Assembly: GCA_009363875.1 (NCBI GenBank)
Contig: CM018687.1
Span: 15,066,963-15,130,962 of the forward strand
Source of the DNA: Mikania micrantha
Lineage: Eukaryota > Streptophyta > Magnoliopsida > Asterales > Asteraceae
DNA length: 64,000 nt
Reading direction: 5' to 3'
Positions 11,338 to 21,830 of this stretch are shown one piece after another. Each line of letters starts with the position of its first letter. Position 1 is the stretch's first letter. Both the position numbers and the translations under genes were made by a program. The notes beneath the pieces were generated by a model. That model was not told the origin of the DNA. It did not search any database and worked only from the letters and a program-made list of their open reading frames with translations.

Positions 11338-11356
11338 GTCCCCGGCAACGGCGCCA
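11338..11356 (-). other. Primer binding site matching tRNA-Asp
   Basis: On the plus strand GTCCCCGGCAACGGCGCCA equals the 3' end of plant tRNA-Asp with CCA. The minus strand therefore carries the TGGCGCCGTTGCCGGGGA primer site typical of Athila/Tat elements. It sits 7 bp from the LTR end at 11364. Confidence 0.9.
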
Positions 11357-11363
11357 AAAACTT

Positions 11364-13078
11364 TGATGTCGACGGAGCTTAGCTAATAAACTAACTAAAA
11401 ACCGACTCTAAAATAGACACAAAGTAATAAATCTAGACTCTCTAAAATCTAAGCTACCGACAGGCAAGTGTACCTATCGTATGTAGCAGAGCAAAGCAAG
11501 TCCGGATATCGAACCCACAGACTTCTACAGACTGTACTAACTAGACCCTATGACTTATCTATACAAAATTTGCACTTAAATAAAATAATATTAAGGAAGG
11601 GGGTTTTGCTAACAAAACTAAGAATAACTAAAAGAAAGCTAAAGAGAAGACACCAAAATGAACGAAGATAGAAACGAAGATCAGACGAAGACAAAACACT
11701 ACCTAGGCATGAATCCTACACATGTTCAACAAAGAATCTATCGGTAATGGAAACAATGTGATACCGGGATCTTAAAATACTAAACTCAAAGGAAACCTAG
11801 AGCACCCTCGACCCTTCTCAAGGATTGTCAACTAAGAGTCCTAGAAGCCGTTAAACCACCGGTTAAATGGATTTCCCTCACAGGTCATCCAATTATACTC
11901 AAAATGTATCCGCTAGACAATCTACCTCACGGCACGATAATCTCAAAACACCTAAGAAGTAACTGTTGAACAATCTACCTCACAGCGCGAAAGTCACAGT
12001 TTTCTTAAATGCTAGGGATGACTTGGGTTTTCCTATTGGATTCGGTAAACAAAGATATAAGATGAACTAGAAAGATCTTCTCACAAAGCTTCTAAACTAG
12101 CAAATCTAACACCCTAGACAAACCGACAATCTCTCACCTCACGGCTATCAAGATTGGTTGCACATCTAATATATCCATATCAAGATAATAACTCCTATGG
12201 TAAACTCGTACGTAGTAAACCATCCAATAATCAAAAAAACACAGTAATTGACCTAGCATGCACCTATTACATGAAAGACATTCACCAAGGCACACAAGGA
12301 GTAAATCATCAATCCATAAACAATCATAGACACACATAAACATCCAATAATCCAATCCAAGTTTGTTACATCATGAGTTCATCACATAAACATAATCCAA
12401 AACCAATAAAAACCAATGTTAAACATGTGCCATCATCAAAACCTAGGTAGTTCTAAAAGATTAGCCAAGAAACATCATACGAATACAATCCATAATCTGC
12501 TTAAAGTGAATGAGAAACATAGAAATCAAAGAAAACAAAGAAAACCGAATGAAGAACACCCGAATTCCTTGATCCTAAGCCTTCAATCCTATGCTTTCCC
12601 AACCTTTAAGTCACCTTAGAATAGCTTTTCTTCGTCCTCCTAGTCGCCTCCAGCCGTTCAAAAACGTATTCTCCCTTAGGGTTTTCGACTTTTTGGCTTA
12701 AAACTGATTTTCTGCGATTTTAAGTCTGTGGCGTAGCGCGACAGATACCTCTAAATCTGTCGCGTAGCGCGAGAGATGTTAGAGGGTATTTTTGTCTTTC
12801 CCATCTCTAGCGTAGTACGACAGGGTTTGCTGTGGTTGTCGCGTAGCGCGAGAGAATCCAGAATCCAGTTTTCTTCTTTTCTTGTTTCCGGGTCCGTCCT
12901 TACCCAACCGTGAGCTCGTTTCTTTGTACTTTATCACCTAATATACGTGTTTATTACCTGCAAGCATCAAATTACAGAAATGTGAAGCACCAACTTAAAT
13001 CGATTCTAAAACTGAATATAACGGTACTGAAACTTAACAAAAACAAATGGAAAAATAGATGTGTTTTACAACACATCA
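11364..13078 (-). mobile_element. 5' LTR of the Athila-like element
   Basis: Bounded by TGATGT at 11364 and ACATCA at 13078, a 6-bp inverted end pair; 1715 bp. The inner end is next to the tRNA-Asp primer site. The outer end abuts GTTAGAGACGTGG, which belongs to a hAT transposase frame (see 13079-13096). No second LTR is found to the left, consistent with truncation of the element in gag. No host gene is seen in it. Confidence 0.85.
12725..12856 (-). repeat. Cluster of GCGTAGCGCGA palindromes in the Athila-like LTR
   Basis: Four imperfect copies of (C)TGTCGCGTAGCGCGACAG-like words occur near 12727, 12759, 12810 and 12837. Each can form a short GC-rich hairpin in an otherwise AT-rich LTR. They lie about 220-350 bp from the LTR start on the minus strand. 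Confidence 0.6.
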
Positions 13079-13096
13079 GTTAGAGACGTGGAAAAG
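13079..13096 (+). pseudogene. 18-bp scrap of the hAT transposase frame between two LTRs
   Basis: GTTAGAGACGTGGAAAAG joined to 17203 gives codons V-R-D-V-E-K followed by D-L-T-P-F-K-D-T-W, continuing the hAT reading frame without a shift. The last 5 bases (AAAAG) are the target duplication of the solo LTR that separates the pieces. Confidence 0.7.
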
Positions 13097-13540
13097 TGTC
13101 ACACCCCAAGCCGGCGGGCCGAATCATGTGTCCCGTCGGGCGGAAAGGTCCCGGGGCGCTATATTGGGAATGAAAATCGAAATTATCAGATTGTTTACAT
13201 TGTACATGATATATAATGAGAAAATGCTAAATAAAATAGAATTACAAAGTTAAATTACATCAGTTTCGTTCATAATTTAACAATGTAAATCTACTATCAA
13301 CACCATAATTCATCTATCTTGTAATCACACAAGGTATACAAAATGATCTATATAATGATGTTCAAAATTATGCACGTCCAAAATACTAGGTCATCTATCT
13401 GGCATCCTAGTCAAAAGCATAAACTTCTTAGTCAGACATGTTCGTCACCTGAGAAGTCATGTAAAAAGATCAAGTCAACACATGGTTGGTGAGTTCATAT
13501 AGTTTTGTTTTAAAATGAATTTGCACAAACCTGACCAGAT

Positions 13541-13975
13541 GACAACTTTAACCTCACCATTAACCACCTATACCATCTAATTCGATATGCTTATATGTAG
13601 GGTCAAGCTTACTGCCAGCCCAGCCACCAGCCCACCACATACCAAACCACATGATATATTGTTCCTGGTGATAATTAAGTGTTTCATCCCATACCATTGA
13701 TTCACAACCTTTGAACAAACTGTAAATTTTGATAACATTGATCACCCGAAATGACAACCTTAATCTCATCAACAACCACCTATGTTATCCAATCAAGTAT
13801 GCTCATATATAGGGCATATGTAGGGTCAAGCTTACCGCCAGCCCAGCCACCAGCCCACCACATACCGAACCGCATAACATATTGTTGTTAATGATAATTA
13901 AGCGTTTCATTTCACACCATCGACACAATAGTTCTTGAGTTCCACAAATTTGAAATTCTATCTATTACTTGAGTT
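13541..13975 (-). repeat. Imperfect tandem duplication inside the 4.1-kb solo LTR
   Basis: Two copies of a segment with TAGGGTCAAGCTTAC and GCCAGCCCAGCCACC, the first from 13541, the second from 13753. The offset is 212-223 bp because of small indels. Confidence 0.75.
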
Positions 13976-15784
13976 CATCACAATTTCATGATCAACCATA
14001 GAATTTGTAGAAACATAATATTAAATGCTTAGATAATTGAATAAATAAACATTTAATAAAGTCTAAGACTTAGTGATTGAGCCTTAGTCAAACTCAATCA
14101 TCTATTCTTAGTTTATTGGTGGTGTCCAGTTTGTATCATCTCACACATGGCCCATATCAAGCTTGACCCAAGGGAGTCTACATGTATGTGTCGGGACTTT
14201 ATGATATGCCCATATCAGTATGACCTTCCAGGTCTACTGTATGTTTCGGGACTTTAGGATATCCTTAGATCATTGTTCACCTCTGTTCTCTTGTAATTTG
14301 TTTGATTGTTTGACTTGTGCCCATGTTAGCATGACTATAAAAGTCTACTATATGTGTCGGGACTTTCAGTGTTTTACAGGTGGTCTTGATCGGCATACGA
14401 CTGAAAACCACCTAGAATTGTTCTTTGTTTAGCTCATTAGTTCTTTGATACACACACTGAAAATAATTATTTGATTTTAGTTCTTTGAAACTCGTCACTG
14501 AAATTAGTTCTCTGATTTAGATCTTTAGTTTCTTTGATACACAATCTCTTAAAATAGTTCTTTATGTTGAAACAGTTGTCTTACTCATGGTGAGTAAATA
14601 ATTCATTTCGTAAACATGTAAACAGTTTACCTAGACATAAATCTAGGATAACAATTATGCATATAAAATATGCATGAAGTAAAAGCATTTAAGTAAATAT
14701 AATCCAAGAAAATAATTTACTCATGCTTCTCAACCCCATGTTTGTAAAACAAAAATGTTTAGAAAAGGGGCAATGAACTCACATGTGTTGTTATGTAATG
14801 AATCACAAAGATATTTGTGCTCGTTGTTTGTAGATTAAGTATCTTCAGTACCTGTGTAATTTATTAGGGTTTGAATACGACAAGTGTTCGAAGATGACGT
14901 ATATAGGGCTTCGGTCTCGGCGTTCGACTATGTGTCCTAAACTTTACTAATGTGTTTCTAAGTCTCTTTAACTAGTCTAACCTAATTATCCATTTATGAA
15001 CCTTTACCCCGTAGGTATTCCTAATTAAACCTTAATTATATAAAGTCTAATTTATCACATTCATGGCCTTTTAGGTAAAACATCTTTAATAAAACCCATT
15101 TTAAGTTAAAATCTTTAAGTTAGAAATTATTTGATTTATTTTAAAATCATTTTTAAACAAAGTAATTTATAAGTCATTTTGTTTAATTAGAACATAAGTT
15201 ATTTTAAGAAATTATAAATTAACTTGTTAGACTTAGGTTAATCTCGCTCGATTAACTCTAAGTACTTCTTTAGTTCTTGTTATTCGTAGTCTTTTGATCA
15301 TCTTGATGTATAACTTGCATTAGAAAGTTCAATGGAACTATCTAATTTAATTATACTTTTGCATAGATTGACTAAGTATGGGGTGTTAACAATGTAGTTA
15401 ACCCGGATATACTTAGCTTGTTTCTTATTGTTCCATAGGTCTCCATTTGTGTCCCCTTAGTTCTTTGATACAACTTTAACATTTCACACCCAACACTTGT
15501 CTTAAAACAATGTTTGCAAATTTGTAAAAGTTTTGGTGTTTGGAAACTTATTATCTTTGAACATTAAGTTGGATGACATGCATATAGCCATCATGGCCAT
15601 TGTATAATGTCACCATCACCATCTAAAGTTCCTCTTAAATATTTACAAGTATTAGCTAACCTAAACATTAATTTGTGTGTTAGAATGGTTTAGGCAAGCT
15701 TGTGTTTGAAACCTTGATTATTGAATAATACTAACTAGATTTGCCCACTAGAAACCCTAATGGTTCCCATTCGTGCATAGGCTT

Positions 15785-16160
15785 ATACGAAGGGAGGTCT
15801 CCCGAATGAGTCCTCATGCATGGTCCTACGAATGAAGAGCCACGAGTGGAGTCCACACTTGGTTTCGTTCGTTTAACCCTGCTAGGCGAATGAATATCTT
15901 CCATGCGAATATCTTCCATGCGAAGTGATACCTGGAGTCCGAATGAATAAATGGCTACTGCGAATGGTGTTGGCCGAATGTAGGCTGGTCATGTGAATGG
16001 TGGTGGTTGACTGAATGAGGACGGTCATCCGAATGGGAGGACGAATGAGAGGCCATTCGGCTAATGGAGTTAGTCGTGCCACTTCATTCGCCCCATGACC
16101 CATTCGGTTGAGCTGAAGAGACCCATTCGCGTGGTTCGAAGCCGAGGTTGAGCAGGTCTC
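15785..16160 (-). repeat. CGAATG / CATTCG word cluster in the 4.1-kb solo LTR
   Basis: About a dozen copies of CGAATG or near variants, in both orientations, lie within 375 bp (for example TCCGAATGAA, GCGAATGG, CCATTCGG). No coding sense was found on either strand. Confidence 0.6.
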
Positions 16161-16485
16161 CATCATCAAGTTTACGACTACATCGTGAGGTATTACAAGT
16201 TCTTACCTCATCCTAAGTGATTTCGTGCAGGCCCTAAGAGTTTGAGGGGTTTAAAACCGGTTAACTCATGAGGGTTTCGAGGGTGAAGAAAACCCTAACT
16301 TTTGTAACCTTGGACTCGATTTTACCTCGATTTTTGTGGTTCCAAGCTCGGATTTCTTGTACTTTCACGATCTACAAGTTTTTGTGGTCGTTTTGACACC
16401 AAAATCACACGATTTGGTGGAGTTTTGAGAATTCTAGGGTTTGGAATTTTAGAGAGAGAGTTTAGAGAGAGTGTGTGACGGGATG

Positions 16486-16506
16486 AAGAGAGAGAGAGAG
16501 AGAGAG
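16486..16506 (+). repeat. (AG)n microsatellite
   Basis: About ten AG units next to shorter AGAGAG runs at 16451-16475. On the LTR sense strand this is a CT-rich tract, as often found near plant transcription starts. Confidence 0.8.
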
Positions 16507-17202
16507 TGTGTGAGTAGTTAGGGAGGATGAATGCCATATTAAATTCTTTCTAATACTTGGGTATGTTCGGGCTCGTTCGGTCTCGCTCAGTTTCGCGTAG
16601 AAGCGTCGGTTTTCGTTCGTTTTCGTAACGAAACGTTACGATTATAAAAATAGAATTAGTTAAATTGGATTAGGTGGTAATTCCTAGTAAATTAACTAAA
16701 TATCTTCCGTTTATTTTTAAATTTCTGAAAACGTTAAATTTATCTGTTTTAAATCGAATCGTACAATCATCGTGCGTATTCGTTCGGATCATCACCCGTA
16801 CGAACACGACGATAACTACACTTTTCAATATGATTTTCTTATTATTAGACATCATTCAGAACGTTAAAATTTCAGATGTATTCGTACTGATCGTCACATA
16901 TACGAATAATCCGTCAGTTTAGCATTCACATAACGACATCCTTTATTGTTTTGTTCAGTACAACCTCACATACGTTTATACATAATAAAGTTCTAACTAA
17001 CAATCACGTGATAATTCCGTGTTGTCATATGAAATTTTGACTGTTAAACCATGGTTTTGAATCATGTTTCTGAAATGAATGCGTAATAGTTTGTGTCAAA
17101 CATCAAATGATAATAGTATACATGTAATACACATAGTTCGTACCCGAGTTACTGTTCAAGTTACTGTTTCGGTTACGTTTCCGGCACTGATGTTACAAAA
17201 AG

Positions 17203-18660
17203 GATCTAACACCATTTAAAGATACATGGTACTCTCAAGGCCTTTCTATTGTATCTGATGGATGGACAAATGTTAAACATAAACAATTGATCAATGTTCT
17301 TGCCGAAAATAGCCATGGTGCAATGTTCATGTATGCTGAAGATTTTTTTGGGGTAAAGAAGACGAGAAAAGCAATTGCAGAATTTTTTAACACAAGCGAT
17401 TGAAACTGGTGGAGCAGGTTATTTTTTAAGTGTCATGACGGACAACGCAACCAACTGTAAAGCTGCAGGAAAGGAAATTGAAAAGAGATTCAAACATATT
17501 TTTTGGTCACCATGTTGTGTGCATACACTAAACTTCATTTTCAAAGACTTTGCAAATGATTTCTCATGGCTGCAAAAGACGTATAAAAAGGTAAATGATT
17601 GTCAAGTATTTTTTGAATCATGGACAAGCTTTTTCTATCTTTAGAGACAATTCAAAGTTGGAGCTTTTAAAGGTGGCGAAAACATGTTTTGCCTCTCATT
17701 ACATTTTGTTTAAGAGGTTGAACCTTTGTAGAGAGGCACTTTCTACAACAATCGCTTTGAATTCGTGGAGAGATTTGGCAAATCTAGGTAATGAAGAAAC
17801 TAGAAATACTGCACAACTTGTTGTTGACACTATTAGGGATGAATTTTTTTTCGAATGAAGTTGAAAACATTTAAAAATCACAGCGTATATACTTCTAGTG
17901 AAATTTTGCGGCGATAAGGGCCAAAAAATGGGTGAAATATATGAGAAAATGGATAGTATGTTGGGAGAAATCAATGATGTGATGCAAGAAAGTATGTACG
18001 TGTCATATTTTCCTCAATGAAAGCAAATTCTATTGAAAAGGTGGGAGAAAATGAATATACCTTTACATTGTTTGGGATTTTCTTTAAGTCCTCGATTTTA
18101 TGACACACGTTTCCTTGAAACGGTAGCACCTAGTGGCATTCCAAGAAAAGAACCTAACCAATATAAAGAAGTTATACAAGGTACAATCGAAGCTTTAAGT
18201 CGCATTACTGAAAATAAAGACGAGGAGAAACTGTTACATGAGAAATTTGCTCGGTTCACATCAAGAAGGGTCTTTATTCATTATCTGCAGCTCAATTGGA
18301 TGCAGTTACAATGGAAGAAATTGACTGGTGGTCCACTTATGGTGCTGAAACACCTGAGCCTGAGTTAGCTGAAGTGGCGAAAAAGATCTTATCGCAACCA
18401 ATAAATAGATCTTGTCGTATTCTTATATTCATAGTGTAAAGAGGAATCGGCTTAACTCTAAAAGGGCAGACAAATTTGTTTACGTTCATTCTAATATTCT
18501 TATGAGCTCAAGGTTTTATGAAGCATACAAAGAAGGACCACACAAGAACTGGAATATGAATCCCGAATCTACAAACTTGGAAAGCAAAAGGCTATAACAC
18601 ATAGTATGGGAAGACCTTGAGAGGAATCAAGATAACTATATTGGCAAAGGAAAAAAAACA
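17203..18660 (+). pseudogene. hAT transposase (DUF659 / hAT dimerisation), broken
   Basis: Decayed transposase of a hAT DNA transposon. Readable blocks in order: KDTWYSQGLSIVSDGWTNVK (DUF659 start, about 17217), a frameshift in a T-run near 17380, VMTDNATNCKAAGKEIEKRF and FWSPCCVHTLNF (17430-17540), a frameshift near 17610, SKLELLKVAKTCFASHY (about 17650), MKRWEKMNIPLHCLGFSL (from 18033), another shift near 18270, and the C-terminal dimerisation part RNRLNSKRADKFVYVHSN (about 18430). At least four frame changes plus stops make it non-functional. The first domain block is cut off on the left by the two LTR insertions; its preceding codons are at 13079-13096. The BED zinc-finger N-terminus was not found. 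Confidence 0.85.
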
Positions 18661-18985
18661 AAGGATGGACTAGTTTATTAGTTTTATCATTTTCCTTTTT
18701 GAGTACTAAAAAGTTGTGCCATTTGTCTTTTGAAGATTTAAGTTATGTAATATATTTTGAATTACACTTATGCAATATGTTTTTAATTTAAGTTGTGTAA
18801 TATGTTTGGAATTTAATTTATGTAATAAGTTTTAACGGGTACATCGTATTTTATTATTTGGTACACCGTACCGGAGCGAAACCGAAATTAGCCTATCCCC
18901 AATGTACCGAATTTTAGGGACCTAGCGAATTGAGATCTCGTACCATGTTCCTGTACAGAATCATACATTAATCCTAGTGAATATG
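18661..18985 (+). other. Right subterminal region of the hAT element
   Basis: AT-rich, non-coding. From 18835 it carries GTACACCGTACCGG, GTACCGAATT and TCGTACCATG words that mirror those at 6.24-6.29 kb. It is taken as the right end of the hAT transposon. The exact terminus and 8-bp duplication could not be fixed. Confidence 0.4.
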
Positions 18986-20190
18986 GACATAATTGAGTTT
19001 GTTAACCATAATGTAACAAAATTATTTGCTGAAAATGGTACCTTCTACCGCGTCTCATGCTCGTATGCCCCACAACAAAATGGTAGGGCTGAACGCAAAC
19101 GTTGCCATGTTGTTGAAACCGGGCTTTCCTTATTATTTCATTCCATCTTACCCTCCATATATTGGGTTGATGCTTTCTCCACAACAATCTACATCATCAA
19201 TTGATTACCATCCCCAACTCTTTGCAAAAAAATCTCCTTTTGAAATCCTATTCTCTAAAGAACACAACCTATTTCGGTAATCCATATTATGCAAGGAGAC
19301 ATTGCTTTTGCTAATTCGAATTGGAGGTTTCGGTTGTCGTGTTTACCTTTACCTACGAGAATACTCTCCGCACAAGCTCGCCCCGCGAAGCTTGCCATGC
19401 ATCTTTCTTGGTTATAGCCCCAAACATAAAGGTTTCGGTGTCTTGACCAAGATTCCTCGCATATCTACATCACTAGACATGCTGGATATGATGAAAAATC
19501 CTTTCCTTACAAAACCTCCTCACTAATGTTCTAGCAGGGTTGCAATATTTGACAATTACAAGTCCTGACATTTCCTATGTAGTTAATCAAGTAAGCCAGT
19601 TTTTACACTCTCCTACAACACAACATTATTAGGATGTCAAACGTATTCTTCGATACATTAAAGGAACGCTCATGTATAGTCTCCACTTCAGCAAACCCTG
19701 CAAATCTACATTAATTGGTTTTTCAGATGTGGATTGGGCTCGTTGCCTTGAAACTAGGCGCTCTACTTACAGTTACTCCATCTTTTTAAGTGGTAATCTT
19801 ATATCCAGGAGTGTCAAGAAACAAGCCACCATCTCTCACTTTAGTTGTGAATCTGAATACCGTGCCATGTCAAACACAGCTGCGGAAATCATTTGGATTA
19901 CTCATTTGCTTAGGGAACTCCATGCATTATATCCTGATCGACCAACCGTGCTGTGTGATAATATAAGCACCTTATTTCTCACTCAAAACCATCCTCATAT
20001 AAGCGTACATTGAACTGGACTATCATTTTATTCAAGAACTAGTTACACCGGGAAAACTTCACGCCGAGTTTATTTCTACCAAGCTTCAGGTGGCGGACAT
20101 CTTCACCAAAAGTCTACCTCGGTCTCAATTTGAGTTGTTTCGGAAGCTTCTACGTTTAGGACCACCACCCTTGCGCTTGCGGGGGGATAT
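18986..20190 (+). pseudogene. Ty1/copia integrase C-half to RNase H (second half of split element)
   Basis: Begins IEFVNHNVTKLF, then YAPQQNGRAERKRCHVVETG (integrase third catalytic Glu region, about 19060) and LPSIYWVDAF. After a frameshift GGFGCRVYLYLREYSPHKLA and FLGYSPKHKGF follow (19320-19440). Most RT is deleted: the reading jumps to TITSPDISYVVNQVSQFLHS (about 19550), then LRYIKGTLMYSLHFSKP and the RNase H part with ESEYRAMSNTAAEI and LCDNISTLF (19850-19980). A shift then leads to DIFTKSLPR (about 20098) and LGPPPLRLRG at the end. Multiple frameshifts, stops and a missing RT catalytic core make it dead. Confidence 0.85.
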
Positions 20191-20191
20191 T

Positions 20192-20285
20192 AGCATAACC
20201 TAGTGGCCATCACTTTGTAATTTGTATATACTTCGTAATACCTTCGTATAGACTTCGTAATACCCACTTGGGAGATCAAGCATTC
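20192..20285 (+). mobile_element. Truncated 3' LTR of the copia remnant
   Basis: A purine tract GCGGGGGGA (about 20178-20187) precedes TATTAGCATAACC, a decayed TGTTAG-type copia LTR start. LTR-like sequence is lost by about 20285, where similarity to the C2 gene begins. Confidence 0.6.
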
Positions 20286-20286
20286 C

Positions 20287-20776
20287 ATTATTAGAAAAGA
20301 TCGGTTGAAGAAAAACCAAATTCTTTGTCTAATTTTCCATTTTTCATGAGGATTTCAGATATTGGGATTAAAGTAAATCCCTGTAACTGTTCTTGAGGAT
20401 AATTTCTCACTTTGCTCAACATATATATCTCACATTTGAGCAAAGAACGATTGTTGGCACATAAATTTGAAGGGTTTCATTAAATATTGAATTTTTGCCA
20501 CCCTCATTGATGGTTTGAGTGGTGGCTGATTTCTCTGGTTTGCTTGTGATGCTAATTTTGGGTTAAACATCTTGTTTATGGTATATGCAAATGTTTTGAA
20601 TGTAGAGCTTGATGAATGTGAACATCAATAACACTAAGAAATGATAATGATTTGGGTTTGGGTTTGTTTGAGATGAAATTTGGGTTTTTTGTGAAAAGTT
20701 CAATATTTTGTTTTTCGGGTTCTTGGAATATAGATGAGGTCTTGAATAGGGACACAACAGGTTGTGAGGATTTCAT
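20287..20776 (-). pseudogene. Decayed C2-domain gene copy A (N-terminal part)
   Basis: Minus-strand relative of the gene at 38.8-41.7 kb. ATG at 20776 opens MKSSQPVVSLFKTSS, runs through NPNFISNKPKPKSLSFL and VIDVHIHQAL, the first C2 beta strand, then shifts frame: QNICIYHKQDV is read in another frame and is followed by a stop (TAA). Beyond the stop, traces of the C2 core (counterparts of NNPIFNETLQIHVPTI in copy B) remain, ending at STDLF near 20290, where the copia LTR cuts it. One frameshift and one stop, plus loss of the 3' part, make it a pseudogene. It is valuable because its N-terminal frame is intact where copy B has a 1-bp deletion. Whether it ever carried RWP-RK and PB1 parts cannot be told. 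Confidence 0.8.
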
Positions 20777-21830
20777 GAAAACCTGCAAAAATTTGAAGAT
20801 TTTAAAGATCAAGAACCTCAGAAATTGGAGTCATTCGTTTATATTTGAATCAAATTTTTACAAAATTAAACAAGAGCTTTAGATGATTAGGAATTAAAGA
20901 TCAATAATAAGCAAAAATTGGAGTTAAATCATAAACTTCTTAATCAATTTTTCAAACAATTAAACATGAAGAACCCTACATTACGCATATTTTGAACAAA
21001 TAATGAGCAAATTCATGATTCTTAAATAGTTGATCATCGTCATTGATTCAAACTCTGTATAGGCAGAGCAAAACTCGCTTCAATTACTGAAAATCAAACT
21101 ATAACTCATAGGAATTAAGAACTTAAGCAACTGCAAGGATCACAAGCCCATAAACAAGCAAAATAAAAATATTAAAGATTATGATCATAAAAAATTTGCA
21201 GAAATTGGAGTCAATTAGCACCTTTTTGTAGCATTTTTCTGAAAATTAAACAAAAACTCTAGACGAAATTTGAAAACATATTAAACAAATTCTTATTTTG
21301 AACCCCAGATGATGAGGAATTACTCATCAAGAATAAGCAGAATTTGGAGTCAACTCATAATTTTAGCAACCCATTTTGAACCCCAGATGATGAGGAATTA
21401 CTCATCAAGAATAAGCAGAATTTGGAGTCAACTCATAATTTTAGCAACCCATTTTCAGCAAATTAAACAAGAAGCCTAGATTATAAAGCTTTTATACATG
21501 TAGTAAAGAAAAACTAAGCTCAACTACTGAAAATGAAACTAAACTTCATGCGAATTAAGAATTTAAGTACACTGAAAATTAAACCCGAAAAGGTTGAACA
21601 CGAAGAACCCTAATCTTGATTCCCAATTAATCAAAAGATCTATCTCCAAAGAACAGTTCCCAATCCAGAATCAAAAAGTAAAAACAGGTGATTAATGAAT
21701 TGATAAAAAAGGGGGAATTAGATCAATTCTTGCCTTTTCTTAGATTAGATTCAAGAAATGATGAAGAATTTGAGGTTTTGATCCCAGAAATTGTGCAAAC
21801 AGTCAAGAATTGACGGTTTTCTAAAGACTG
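20777..21830 (-). other. 5' region of C2 copy A: leader and probable GC-AG intron
   Basis: Similar over most of its length to 40922-41700, so the duplication included upstream non-coding DNA. A splice acceptor TTTTTGCAG ends at 20783, six bases before the ATG. In both copies a candidate donor AAAAG/GCAAG is found (21734/21733 here), giving a 951-nt leader intron of the GC-AG type. An exact 78-bp tandem duplication lies inside it. Confidence 0.45.
21296..21451 (+). repeat. Exact 78-bp tandem duplication
   Basis: Two copies in direct contact, 21296-21373 and 21374-21451, each starting TTTTGAACCCCAGATGATG and read as identical by eye. The related region in copy B (about 41.3 kb) has no such duplication, so it arose after the copies separated. 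Confidence 0.9.

Larger units (their letters stand above)
13097..17197 (-). mobile_element. Solo LTR (Ty3/gypsy type), 4.1 kb, antisense, TSD AAAAG
   Basis: Starts TGTCACACCCC and ends CTGATGTTACA, flanked by a perfect AAAAG duplication at 13092-13096 and 17198-17202. No coding domain, primer site or polypurine tract lies between, so it is a solo LTR of 4101 bp. It interrupts a hAT transposase codon frame. Inside are a 212-223-bp imperfect tandem duplication (13541-13975), a CGAATG-rich cluster (15785-16160) and an (AG)n tract (16486-16506). No gene is seen in 13.1-17.2 kb. Confidence 0.9.

Noticed and set aside
11338..11356. 3' end of a tRNA-Asp gene
   Set aside because: Only the 18-19 bases complementary to a primer site are present and it sits at an LTR end, so it is a retroelement PBS.
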